From assembly GCA_950097015.1 (NCBI GenBank), contig CATNEN010000002.1, positions 7,147,501 to 7,211,500 on the forward strand: a stretch of 64,000 nt of DNA, in the 5' to 3' direction. Source of the stretch: Macrostomum hystrix. Lineage: Eukaryota > Platyhelminthes > Macrostomidae. The notes under the pieces were generated by a model that worked only from the letters and a program-made list of their open reading frames with translations, searched no databases and was not told the origin of the DNA. The translations under genes were made by a program, and so were the position numbers. Shown here piece after piece: positions 47,879 through 59,050 of the stretch. The first letter of the stretch is position 1. Each line of letters begins with the position of its first letter.

Positions 47879-50125
47879 TCAGCTGGACGGATCTTCGTCC
47901 GAAGAATCCGAAATAAGTGCCACCATTGTTCGGCGCCTCTTGGCTTGCGGTTGCAGCTCGCTGCGTGGCTGCTGCACGTCTGCTAAAGCAGCTGGCGAAG
48001 CTACCAGACTGAGGCGCTGACGCGGCTCGGGTCTCGGCGTCAGGTGCAGTCTGCAGCCCGTTGCTGCCGGCGACTCTGCGAGACCGATTGATGAAGCTGC
48101 AGCCGCCTGCTCAGGCGTGCCGGTGTGAAGACGAGCCGGATGGCCATCAGTTCGACGCCTGTGCACTCTCGGCGTTGATCGATCGCTGGCATGCTTTAGA
48201 ACGGCCTTAATGGCCTCCTTGACATCATGCTTCAGCGTCTGCGGCGGCTTCTCCGGTGGCTTGTAGAAGCCTTTAGCAGTGTCTGATGTGTTAAATGAAG
48301 TAAGGTAATACCTTATAAACAAATTTACGTTTTTTGCATGCGTAAAAACTCAGCTACTTGCTAGTAGTTTGGTTTAAAAATACAGTAGCGGCATGAAATT
48401 TGAATTTTGGTACTCTTTAATTCTTCAAAGTTGTTTAAGGGTTGCTACTTGCAGTAGGATATAAAGAATAGTAGATGATGTGAAATATGTTATTCGTATA
48501 CGGCACTTCTTATCTGAATTTTCCCGAAGGCAATACTGATTCTTACCAAAAAAAATGTCCAAGAAATTCTGCCGAACGCTGAGCTGTTTCTCACTGAGCT
48601 CGGTCGGAACTTCTCGCAAAGCCCTAGCAGGCATTCCAAGTCCCGTCAGGTTAACCCCGCACTGGAAGGCTGGCGTCATTGCGGTGTCCAACATCATCCG
48701 CACGGAGGAGCGTAAATCTGCACCCTGGCAGCAGTGCAGCAACGCCACCTGTTCGGGTGAAACAGGTGGGAGAGCAAATTACTACGATTATGTGTGCTCC
48801 TATTGTACCTGAGAACAATCTGAGTACCTCAGCGTCAAATCTGTTCGACACACCCTATTGCACCACATATAATGAGCTCACCAATTCGCGAATGTTCTCC
48901 AAGGGAGATATCGCAAAGTGGACATAATCCTGCCAACTTGAAATTGGCCAGAATCTTGTCTGCGGCTCGCCTGCCGTGTCCGGCTCGCCTACCGAAGCGG
49001 CAGCTGAAGCAGGCGACGGCGCAACTGAGGCAGCGGATAATCTGGCGTAAGCCGCTCGCAAGCCAGCCATTTCCTGACGCAGAGCCGACTGCTCCCTTTC
49101 CCTGGTGGCGTGCTCGTCTGTCAGTTTACGCAGCAGGCAGAGCAACAGAAAGCTGTGGCCCTCTGAACTCGTCAGGCTGCAGTTCATCGCAGCCTGGGCT
49201 TTCTCTCCTAGCCGACGGATGACCTCGTTACCCGGCCAATTCAGGAAAGCCAGATCGGCTCGGGGTTCGAACTCCATCGCGTCGCCCGCTGCAGTTGCTG
49301 CTGCTGCTGCTGCCGCCGCATTCGGGGACTTCGGCCGGCAAGACGCGTCGGCGTCGCTGTCCGCCGCAGCTGCAGCCCCTGTCGGCGACTCCGGCCGACA
49401 AGACGCATCAGCGCCACTGTCCGCTGCAGCCACGGATACAGCCACCGTCCGAGCATCCTCATCGTCCGATGACTGCAACTCGTCGTCGTCCTCAGGGGCA
49501 AGTTGCGCCTCCGTAGTTGCGCGGCCTCGCTGAAAATTGATGAGCGACTTGGTCCGACAGGTCTCTTGAACGTCGGAGTCCTCGACCGCTGCCGTCGCTT
49601 TGGTGGCGCGCCCGTTTACAAAGGCATCGCTGTCGAGATCGGACTGCTCAGACTTCTCACCCTGCGCAATCGAGAAAGCAATTTGCAAATACTTTAGGAT
49701 CGTATATAGATAGATAGATAGATAAATGCAGGAATTTATTTTCCGTTTATTATATAACGAACCTGTGCCTGATACAGACGGCGGGCTAGCTTGGCATCCG
49801 AGGGCTCAAAGACTCGCGGCCTCAGCTTAATGAGAATGTCTGGTATGCTCATTCTCTTCTGCAGCAGTTTCCGGACGTAGCGGATACTGACCTCCGTGTC
49901 CGTCGGCACCAACTGGTTTGGATCTTCCAGGTGCACCTGGATGATGATCGCGTTGTACGCTACGCCTTCGTAGGTCGCGTCGCACATCCAGGCTTCCTGG
50001 GCGTCTTTTTTCTCCAACCACTTCTCCCGCGACCATCCCTCCATTTCGCTGGGAAGGAAGACGTTGGTCTCAGGAACTTCCACAACCTGTCTGTCCTTTT
50101 TGAAAATTACGATGAATTTCATCAT
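47879..50125 (-). CDS. Transposon accessory protein, four exons
   Basis: Exons 50125-49763, 49661-48882, 48748-48547 and 48282-47879 join in frame (phases 0, 0, 1; donors CAG|GTTCGT, TTG|GTGAGC, TTTG|GTAAGA; acceptors end GCGCAG, GAACAG, CATCAG) for about 582 aa. The N-terminus MKFIVIFKKDRQVVEVPETN and a later segment (DLRSSVRMMLDTAMTP ... ALREVPTELS) resemble the layout of second proteins found beside metazoan transposases of this type (DUF4806-like); that is a weak, memory-based match. Between them are acidic Ser/Asp and Ala-rich linkers and a coiled coil (LTDEHATREREQSALRQEM). The C-terminus is basic, then acidic (SDSSDEDPSS). A DNA-binding or regulatory partner of the transposase is inferred. 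It is transcribed divergently from the transposase. Confidence 0.7.
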
Positions 50126-50462
50126 GTCGTAGACTCTCAGTTGAGTTTGGCTTCTGAATAGTTAGGACACTATATTCATATACCTGAGCTCAACTCAACT
50201 CAACGATCTATTACTCAGCCCCCCCCCGATGCAGGTTGCTCATTGGCTGCCTGGGATTCACGTTTGGGATCACTTCCTCAGCCGCTCCCTGCACATTCCC
50301 CAACTCCGTCTCCCTCTCCGTCAACCCTCTTTCTTTTTTAATTTTTCGTTATCACATTTTCTTACTACAGAATGTAATGCTATAATGCTATTATTTCTAC
50401 TATAATACTGGTACAATGACTATTCCTTTAATAGAAAAATCATATTGACCCCTATAGATAGA
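50126..50462. promoter_or_regulatory. Shared divergent promoter region of the transposon
   Basis: 337 bp separate the two start codons. It holds a C8 run, CT-rich DNA and an AT-rich stretch with TATAATGCTATT and TACTATAATAC near the transposase start. Promoter function is inferred from layout. Confidence 0.4.
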
Positions 50463-52445
50463 ATGTATACAAGCAGGCAAAAGCGGCGGCGTGTTGAGCA
50501 GCTGACTGATCTTCTGTTTAGTACCGACCGCAGGGCTAATACAAATGCAAAGTGCACTGTGAATGCTGTGAGCCAGGTAGAGTCGCAAGAGGCTGAAGAC
50601 GTGCTGCAGGAAGTGGCTACTGAATCACTCCACCACCCTGTTTGCGTTGACGAGCTGCCAGAGGAGCCTCTGACAAGCGGCTTAGAGCAAGAAGAGGCCA
50701 TTTTCGACTCCGAACTCCGCGTGGAAGATCAGCGGAGCATGGAAACGAAGCTGCTCGACCTTCTCGTTGTCTTCTTCGTTCTCTACAATGTCCCTCGGGA
50801 GGGCATTGACTTCCTTTGCCAAGGACTCAACAAGCTTGGAGTACCGGCCCCGAAGTCTGCTTACGTGATTCGGAGTCGTCTGGAGGAAAGCAAGTCCGGA
50901 GGAAAGGAGCAGAAGATGTCCATGGTGAAAGTTGGTGAGGGGTACTTCAGGTACATTTCTATAGTCTCTAATCTCAAATGGCTATTCTCGAAAGGTCTCT
51001 TAAGACTCACAACACCAGATCCCTTGAGTTCAACGGACGAATATAAAGTCTACAGCTTGAATGCTTTTGTGAACTCTGACGGCCTCCCAACTTTTAAGTC
51101 GTCCAACTTTGGTCTATGGCCTCTTCTGATGAGGATTCCCGAGGTCTTCGCCAGGCCCTTTGCTATTGGACTTTATGCTGGCAAAGGCAAAGCCCCACTT
51201 GACGACTATCTTCGCGAATTCTGCAAGGAGGCCACAGAACTGTCAAGACAGCCGGTGAAAATATGCGACTCGATTGGCATAATGTTTAAAAGCTTTTGCT
51301 TCGTTGTGGACACCCCCGCTCGATCGTACCTGTGTAGAATCGCAGGACACACTGCTTACGATGGGTGCAGCTATTGCCGAGCCCATGGGCTTTATGTTCA
51401 GGGCAGAGTGACTTTTCCTACGAAGGTCGAAGCACCTAGAAGTGCAAAAGAATACCGCGCAGGACAGGAAACCAATCAGGCGAATAGAAGACTGTCGCCA
51501 TTGCTGAATGTTCCGAATGTCGACTTTGTCAAGTCCTTTCCGGTCGAGGTTCAGCATGCAGTTTTTTTGGGAACCGTTCGCCGACTGTTTACTTATCTGT
51601 TTGACAAGGATGAGGGCCGGAACTGCAAGATTAAGCCAAAAAAGATTAGTCTTCTGTCTGACAGGATAGAGTCGATCGCCAGCTGGACTCCTTCAGAATT
51701 TCAGCGGAGACCCAGGAGATTGGACAAGGACCTCAAGTTTCTGAAGGCCAGTGAATACAGGCAATGGGTTCTGTACCTAGCACCTGTACTTTTTAAGGGC
51801 GTTCTGCCTGACTACCTGTTCGACAATTTCATGCTGCTGCACTACGCACTCTTCGTGTACTCCTCACCTCGCCACTCAAAGCGCTTCATTCAGGCAAAGA
51901 CTTCAATTGAGGTTTTCGTGCAGCAATGTGCCACTTACTTCGGGCAGGTGTCCATTAGCTATAATATGCATGCACTTCTGCACCTGGATGACTTCGTCCG
52001 GCACTATGGAGGACTGGCAGACATCACGACATTTCCCTTCGAAAATTACCTAGGCGGACTCAAACGGCGCATCAAAGTTACGCGACACATGGCTGCCCAT
52101 TCAGTGAAACAGATTCTGCTGCTTCGAGAACTAACTACAGACGATGCAGTACGCCGGATCCAGTTTTCCAACAAGAAGCGGGACAACTGCTGCTATATTA
52201 GCAAGAAAGTCGTTTTAATCGACAACATCAGTGGAGCTGTGGCGGAGGGGAGAGTCCTGCAACCTGTGGAGAACGTGTACACGTATCCCTACAAATCTTT
52301 GACTTTGGGCATTGGTGTCTACCGCCTGACTGAAGAGTCTGCAACTGGTAGTCCGACCCACAAGTGCTGGCTTCTGCCGCATGTCGACTGTGCGAGGTCT
52401 GATCTCTTCTTCGTGATTCCGCTGGCTGGAGAAGATGGATATTAG
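50463..52445 (+). CDS. CACTA/EnSpm-like transposase
   Basis: 660 aa from ATG 50463; the open frame extends six codons upstream without another ATG. Family landmarks in order: IGLYAGKGKAPLDDYLREF (about 235-253), FCFVVDTPARSYL with a likely catalytic Asp (about 283), GHTAYDGCSYCRAHG (zinc-type Cys pair, about 295-309), FPVEVQHAVFLGTVRRL (about 359), RRLDKDLKFLKASEYRQWVL (about 422) and the C-terminal HLDDFVRHYGG ... TFPFENYLGGLKRR. This layout is that of Transposase_21/DUF4218-type transposases, which cut out and reinsert the element. The usual D-x-M-H reads E-V-Q-H here, a possible active-site change. No stops or frameshifts; it may be intact. Two AATAAA signals follow at 52685-52695. Confidence 0.8.
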   Translation: MYTSRQKRRRVEQLTDLLFSTDRRANTNAKCTVNAVSQVESQEAEDVLQEVATESLHHPVCVDELPEEPLTSGLEQEEAIFDSELRVEDQRSMETKLLDLLVVFFVLYNVPREGIDFLCQGLNKLGVPAPKSAYVIRSRLEESKSGGKEQKMSMVKVGEGYFRYISIVSNLKWLFSKGLLRLTTPDPLSSTDEYKVYSLNAFVNSDGLPTFKSSNFGLWPLLMRIPEVFARPFAIGLYAGKGKAPLDDYLREFCKEATELSRQPVKICDSIGIMFKSFCFVVDTPARSYLCRIAGHTAYDGCSYCRAHGLYVQGRVTFPTKVEAPRSAKEYRAGQETNQANRRLSPLLNVPNVDFVKSFPVEVQHAVFLGTVRRLFTYLFDKDEGRNCKIKPKKISLLSDRIESIASWTPSEFQRRPRRLDKDLKFLKASEYRQWVLYLAPVLFKGVLPDYLFDNFMLLHYALFVYSSPRHSKRFIQAKTSIEVFVQQCATYFGQVSISYNMHALLHLDDFVRHYGGLADITTFPFENYLGGLKRRIKVTRHMAAHSVKQILLLRELTTDDAVRRIQFSNKKRDNCCYISKKVVLIDNISGAVAEGRVLQPVENVYTYPYKSLTLGIGVYRLTEESATGSPTHKCWLLPHVDCARSDLFFVIPLAGEDGY

Positions 52446-52684
52446 GTGAGATTTCGAAGCAGTTATTTCGAAAATATAATAGACTGAGAGTGATAAGTTG
52501 ATACGTTGCAGTAGACAGAGAAGTAGAGGGAGAGTAATGTACTCGTATATTTATATCCAATTTTCTGAGAGTGAGATTATGTAGAGAAAGCTAGGGGGAA
52601 GAGGCGATGAAGATGGAGAGAGGAATAGACTAGCAGATTAAGTAGATCTGCTGATTCGGGGGAATCGAATGTCAAGGTACCCTA

Positions 52685-52695
52685 AATAAAATAAA
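52685..52695 (+). terminator. Poly(A) signals for the transposase gene
   Basis: Two overlapping AATAAA hexamers, 240 bases past the stop codon. Confidence 0.55.
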
Positions 52696-53594
52696 TGAAG
52701 TAGATTGAGCAAGTAAGGTTACAATCCTCTCGCAACTCCTTATCTTCAATGCAGGAAGTGTTCCGACTCCTCTGCTCTTACTGCCGAATCTGCAGCTGTC
52801 TGGTGCTCGGGAATTGTTTGGGAACATTCAGTCATTGATAAACCGATTTGTGTCTGATGCCATGCCGTGTCTTGTACGGTGACATTATAATGACATACAA
52901 TACCCACGTGCTTTTGCACATTTTGCACATTGTCTTAGCTGAATGCGATGGAAATTTGTTTGCTAGGAATACCCGTTTAGCGCAATAGGTATTTCGATTA
53001 TTTATATTTGAATGTTTCTTCTTTTATGCTTGCTACGGAATATCTCATGAAGTGAAATATATTTGTATATGTATATTTTTAGGAGAGAGTTAGCGTTTTC
53101 AATTCTGCATTTTTTCGAGCTTGAACGACCTGAGTCTGGGTTATGAATAATTCATTTCTCTGTTGTTCGTAAAACAAATACAAGACTATTAATACCAGCT
53201 ATTTCATTTTCGAAGCCTTTCATTTGCACGAAGTGTCAGTTGTTTGTTGCCACCTGCATTCAGTATTTAGAATCAAAAGCAAGATATATATGGAAACCTA
53301 AAGACGAACTAACTCTACATCTGTTCATGGGGCTATGGGATGGCATACGGGCATACAGATAAGATATGGGCTGTGCTCCGCTACCTCAGACACTCAATCA
53401 TCCTGTCATATACAGTTTTATGACAGGAAGACTGTTTTAACCGCAGGCCCTTATCGAAGAATATATGGTCTGTTGCGCGGAACTCGTGAGTAAGTAAGCA
53501 ACTGGACACGGGGGGACAATGCTTCTCCCTCCGTCTTTCCCCCCCCCAGTTGGGGGTATTAATAGTCTTGTTCATTTATTATTCATATAACCCC
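52696..53594. other. Transposon interior, no gene seen
   Basis: AT-rich, non-coding. A stretch near 53350-53400 (CATACAGATAAGATATGGGC ... CAGACACTCA) resembles one near 57690-57740, suggesting an old internal duplication. Confidence 0.5.
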
Positions 53595-54263
53595 TGGGGC
53601 TTGGGGGTCTTTGTACTCCCGGGGGTCCGCAGTCTGTGGTTGCAAACAAAGGCCAATATTTTTATCTGCTTTTGCCAGGGAAGATTATTCGCTTGCTTTG
53701 TTTATCGATGGAGCTCTGAGTGTAGAAACTGGTGAGACAACTCCCCGCGAAACCCCCATTTTCCGGGCCACAGACCAAAGACCAAGGAATAGAATTAGAC
53801 TGCGCATGTAGCATGGCCTGCCTGTGCGTGTTTTGGGACAAAAAACCAATGCAAAAGATGGTCCCCGCTCTTCCCCTCAACTGGTCAATAGTGTGTGTGT
53901 TAGTGGAGTTCCTTATTGTAAATGTATCTAAAAAGGCGCATTTCCAACTAATTGGGTTGATCACTTCCAAACCTGATTATCAGAAACGAAACTGCATTTT
54001 TATTCCTTGGTCTGTTAGGGCTGACTGGGAAATTGAAAATTTTTCGATAGGAAAAAAGGCAAATTGGCGCTAAAACCAAAAAACAATAGCTCTGTGAACT
54101 TTTTATGCAAAGGCTTGCGATGGTATGAATGTCTCTCTCTTTCCCTTCTCTTTGTTCTGTCACGAAAATATTTACCGGAGAGACACAAGCCACATTTTAA
54201 ATACATGGCCTAAAGGTGTTGAAAAAAGTCTAAAAAATATGCTAGGATCTACGATAACTATTA
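53595..54263 (+). repeat. 669-bp direct repeat, left of nested LINE
   Basis: Matches 56561-57229 along its whole length with a constant offset of 2966 bp; no difference was found by eye. Non-coding. It begins TGGGGCTTGGGGG and ends ACGATAACTATTA. Confidence 0.92.
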
Positions 54264-56560
54264 TTATTATTATTATTATTATTAAAACGCGCACGCCATC
54301 TATGGGTGCTGATTTTTTTATATATATATTTTTTAACAACACATTTAAATGAACAACGAAAAGCAACATAAAAAGCGAAGTTAAGTAGGAATCAAATATC
54401 GAGCTGGGAAGGGAAAGCAAAGGTATTAAAAATAAGAGCAGTAAAAACACAAGGGACGCCAGGGATAAAACAAATTATGAAATATCTATTGTTGAATGCT
54501 AGTAAAATCTCGTAGTCTCAGGGCAGCTGTTCCCTTATTTTAGATATTTCTATGATGTATTTTGCTAAAGCTTCAGCGGTTTCCCTATCGTCTTGAGCCA
54601 TTATGTAGTTAGATTTTTCTTCTGCTGTTAAGGATATGAAATTGGGGGTTTTCCCAGAAACTTCCGTCTCAAATTTCGAACGTACTGCGCTATACTTATT
54701 CCAAGTGCACTTAAAAAGGAAGTGGACCTCGTTTTCAACTTCTGTTTTGCACTTACTACATAATCTATTTGCATACGGAATTTTCGGTCTCGCAGTTCGC
54801 AATGTTTCGCAAGCTAGCTTATGGTTTCCTAGTCTAAACGAGGCTATGGTACGTCTCCACTCCGGGTTGTATATTTGTTGTAAATATTTTTCGGCTGAAT
54901 AATATTGCTTGAAGGAGTAATAGAAGTGACTTAGCTTGCTTGAGTTCTGTGTCCTTTGTCTCCAATGGGTATCGAACTGAGAAACGAAATTTTTCCTGTG
55001 GTTTCCAATTGCTTTTGCAGGACTAATGCCTCTGCAGTTCAGCATAACCTCATTGTTGGTCTTTGCTTTGATTCCAACATCACTGTATGTTTGGTCCGCC
55101 AATAACTTGGAAATTATGGAGTCCGGCCGGCTTGTTATGGAGGCCCAGTACGAAATGCTTCTTTTCTGGATGTTGTATAATAAAGGCAATCTGCCTAACT
55201 CCGAGCGGGCCCCGTTGCCATCCGTATTTTGGCTGACTTGTAGTATGGCTTTACAGCACCTGATGTTTACTCTTTCAAAAAGACAGCGGTCCCAAGGACC
55301 CAGGTTCCACGAGACAAAAGCCCCCCAGGCCTCAGAGGCGTACAGAGCTATGCTTTCTATCATTGCTGTGCAGTACAGCATGAGCTGATTGTATCTGACC
55401 GCCCCATGGCTGGCTAATTTCCTTAAGAGAAGAATAGGATATCCACATTTTTTGTTAATCTCTGTGGCATGGGAATCCACGGTTCCTTTAGCATTGATGT
55501 GAAAGCCAAGATATTTCCATTCTTTGACGCTATCTAACAGTTGTCCCTGCAGAAATAGTTTGTTAGCCGTCTTTGATGGGTCAGGGCAACAGCTAATAAC
55601 CTTAGTTTTTTGCATATTGATTTCTAGCTTGTGGCTCTGACAAAATTCTGACACTTTATCGAGGCCCTTCTGCAACTCTCGAGGATTCTCTCCAAAGATC
55701 ACTAAATCATCGCAGTATAGCAAGTTGTTGATTTGTTCATCTTTAATGAAGGTGTCGCTGCGAAATGAATCCCTTAGCATTGTGCTCAAAGGATCTATAT
55801 AGAGTGAGAAGAGTAGAGGGGATAGGGGACAGCCTTGTCTTACTCCATTTGTTATGCTCCTTGCCTTAGTTGCTTGGCCATCTGAGATCTTCAGTTGGAA
55901 TTTAGCTCCTGAGTACATGCTTTGTATTGCTTCGATTATTTCTGGGCTGACCTTTAACTCCCTAAGTCGTTGGAAAAGTGTTGGATGGTGGACCATGTCA
56001 AATGCGCTTTTTAAGTCAAAGAACACTAAGTGAAATGGCCTTTTGCGACGCTTTTTGTTGTGGATCAACGTCAAGAGAGTGGCAATGTGGTCTGAAGTTC
56101 GGTAGCCCTTTCTATTTCCTATTTGACTGGCTGAAAGCAAGTCGAGGGTGCGAATATGAGTTTCTAGCTTTTCATAGATAAGTGAGGCAAACAGGCGAGC
56201 CAGGGCAGGCAGCACGCTTATGGGTCTGTAGTTTTTGGGGTCACTACGGGAACCCTTTTTATAAATCGGTTTGATTAGGGCATTTGACCACTGTGCAGGA
56301 GTCTGGCCGAGTCTTACGCTTGCGTTAAAAAGCTTCAGAAGTACGGGTTTTAGCTTCTCTTGTCCGTAGATAATGTGCTCATTTGTTATACCATCTATTC
56401 CTGCAGCCTTTCTTCTCTTTAGCTTTTTAACTGCTCTATCGAGATCTACGCAGCTAATTAAATCTTCGGGACTAACTGCTTCATCTGTGCGATGCGGCTG
56501 GGTTCCCGAAGAAGGATGTGCGTTAAACACTTTGGTTAGGTTGTCCGCGATGTCAGCGAT
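54264..56560 (-). mobile_element. 5'-truncated LINE copy nested in the transposon
   Basis: Its (TAA)n tail is at the left and its truncated 5' end at the right. It matches the plus-strand LINE from about 12785 to 15091. At the truncation point LINE and target share TGGGGCTTG, a 9-base microhomology. Confidence 0.92.
54518..56560 (-). pseudogene. Truncated LINE polyprotein (reverse transcriptase part)
   Basis: Lacks the first roughly 430 residues, that is the whole endonuclease, but keeps an open reverse transcriptase and C-terminal CCHC region to the normal stop. Only a few residues differ from the copy at 11491-14835 (for example HPSSGTQPHR for HPFSGTQPRR, ALIKPI for ALITPI). The frame runs on into flanking DNA as MQPQTADPREYKDP, an accidental fusion. 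Confidence 0.9.
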
Positions 56561-57229
56561 TGGGGCTTGGGGGTCTTTGTACTCCCGGGGGTCCGCAGTC
56601 TGTGGTTGCAAACAAAGGCCAATATTTTTATCTGCTTTTGCCAGGGAAGATTATTCGCTTGCTTTGTTTATCGATGGAGCTCTGAGTGTAGAAACTGGTG
56701 AGACAACTCCCCGCGAAACCCCCATTTTCCGGGCCACAGACCAAAGACCAAGGAATAGAATTAGACTGCGCATGTAGCATGGCCTGCCTGTGCGTGTTTT
56801 GGGACAAAAAACCAATGCAAAAGATGGTCCCCGCTCTTCCCCTCAACTGGTCAATAGTGTGTGTGTTAGTGGAGTTCCTTATTGTAAATGTATCTAAAAA
56901 GGCGCATTTCCAACTAATTGGGTTGATCACTTCCAAACCTGATTATCAGAAACGAAACTGCATTTTTATTCCTTGGTCTGTTAGGGCTGACTGGGAAATT
57001 GAAAATTTTTCGATAGGAAAAAAGGCAAATTGGCGCTAAAACCAAAAAACAATAGCTCTGTGAACTTTTTATGCAAAGGCTTGCGATGGTATGAATGTCT
57101 CTCTCTTTCCCTTCTCTTTGTTCTGTCACGAAAATATTTACCGGAGAGACACAAGCCACATTTTAAATACATGGCCTAAAGGTGTTGAAAAAAGTCTAAA
57201 AAATATGCTAGGATCTACGATAACTATTA
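56561..57229 (+). repeat. 669-bp direct repeat, right of nested LINE
   Basis: Second copy of the block at 53595-54263. Beyond it the sequence continues as unique transposon DNA (AGTCCATATCC..). Confidence 0.92.
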
Positions 57230-58690
57230 AGTCCATATCCATGTCTCATTCCCTTACCAAACCCAGACATGACTATCACTGGAACCGCGTACAGTTAAGA
57301 AAACAAGTCTTGGTTTCTCTCTTACTCGTTCTGAGCGCTTGTGATAAGAATCATATCCATGACTCTACGGCTCGTAGATAACATTTGACATGAATTTCTA
57401 ACTCAGTGTGTGTGTACGCTCTCGAAATGCACAAGCATACAGTGGAGCGAGTGGACTCACTCTGACTCACTGCCCAGTGCCCCACTCAAAAGTTTTTGCC
57501 CTTGCTCCTACCCTCTGCTCTGATTCCGTATCCTCTCAAAAACAACGAGAACAATTTCATACCACATGTTTGTTTTCCTCTCAGCGGCTAAATAAGAGAG
57601 AGAGAGAGATACTAATATTTTTGGACCCCCATGCACATAGATTTTTATACTTTGAGCTGTAGTGGCAAACTAGCTCTACAATTAGGTAAGGCGAACTGGC
57701 GTACAGATAAAACATGTCTGTGTTCCGATCCCAGACACTCACTCATATATCAATATCCGTGCCGTCCTGGAAGTCAGCACCGCACAGATCGGATCAGTAC
57801 ATACCCCGACAATTTATCCCAGGAAGTCAGGATCAGAATTAGGAACGCATCTAAACTCTAAACAATAAAGAAAAGAAAATTATATGCTAGCTAAATTTTA
57901 TCCATGTTAAGTTGCTTAAATTTCTCACTATGGATGTTTGCAAAAGGGCACTTGGGGTACTAGTATATCATTTGGTTCCGAAGCTAGTCACAGGTAATTC
58001 AGCCCATTCCACGGACTCGTGCACAAACACACACAGATACGTAGCTTGTACGCAGGCAGGCAGGCACCAACTCAATAAGTGTGTACATCTGCCCCTAATT
58101 TTTTGAGTCAGGCATTATATATCATTATTAAATAGGTTCTTTCAACGGCAAGAGAATGAGGGAGAGAGAATCAAGAAGAGATAATCTGGGAAAAATAATC
58201 ACGAAAAGAGACTCAGGGAGAGAGAATCAAGAAGCTAGAATTAGAAGCAATTACGTAGAATCCGGATATTTAGGCATTTTTTCGTGTACTCGACTTGTTC
58301 CAGCAGTTGAAACAAAAAATGCAGCAGATGTCTTAGCATTTCTATAAACTATACACTCTACTTATCAGTAGCGAGTTTCTCTATATGTTCCTTTCAATTT
58401 ATTCAGCAGAAAGTTAAGTTTGCGAAGGTATACGCTTTATACGCAGCTAGGAACACGCATTCGCGCAGCAATTTTATTAATTCATGTAAAAACATTGGAG
58501 GAAGCTAAAAGCAAGAGGGGAATAATCGTACTGTACTTGCTTCCTATTACTTAGTCACGTGTAAATTCACTTACATGCTTTCACGCCTAATCCACACCCG
58601 GCCGACCCCTCCGAGGTTTTACTCACTACTTTTAGTAGAGTATCAAGACATACGGCCAAAAATGTCCGGGTTAAAGATTTAGGACGCCCC
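57230..58690. other. Transposon interior, no gene seen
   Basis: Contains a short (GA)n run near 57594-57608 and a repeated GGGAGAGAGAATCAAGAAG (58162 and 58216). No coding region is supported. Confidence 0.5.
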
Positions 58691-59035
58691 TGGCAACCAA
58701 ATGGCGACCGTGACGCGACCGCTTCAAAGTGCACAGAATCTTCAGTTGAAGCTGATCTAGGCCTTGAATATTTTTTTTAGGGTCAATGATGAACTCCAGA
58801 CGGTTTTCAAAACAAGAAATCCATTTTTTTATCATGACAAGTCAGCCGCCCCGAGCGACCTTAAGGCGACCGTGAGGCGACCGAATGAAAGTGCATAAGA
58901 GCTTGGGAAAAACATCCAAAGTACCATTTTTTTTACTGAAAATGCTCTTTAGATTGCACTTAAAGTACTCTGAGAACAAACTCCAAAAATATTTGGGCGA
59001 CCGTTTGGGCGGCGCCGCCCGCAGTCGCCCCCAGT
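58691..59035. repeat. Right subterminal GGCGACCG repeats
   Basis: GGCGACCG or near copies at about 58703, 58713, 58853, 58866, 58875, 58997 and, inverted, 59022. Similar motifs lie in the left end, so these are likely transposase-binding subterminal sites. Confidence 0.5.
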
Positions 59036-59050
59036 TTTTTTCCCACTGGG

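Larger units (their letters stand above)
47286..59050 (+). mobile_element. 11.8-kb CACTA/EnSpm-like DNA transposon
   Basis: Perfect 15-bp terminal inverted repeats, CCCAGTGGGAAAAAA at 47286 and its complement ending at 59050. Flanking satellite reads ..TAGCTAT | element | ATGATTC.., so removing the element and one AT restores a normal 23-bp monomer: a 2-bp target duplication. Subterminal GGCGACCG motifs are repeated at both ends (47320-47410; 58700-59030). It carries two divergent genes and a nested LINE. Confidence 0.85.

Noticed and set aside
53595-57229. Long terminal repeats of an LTR retrotransposon
   Set aside because: The DNA between the repeats is a 5'-truncated non-LTR LINE in the expected position with a (TAA)n tail; no gag, integrase, primer site or polypurine tract.
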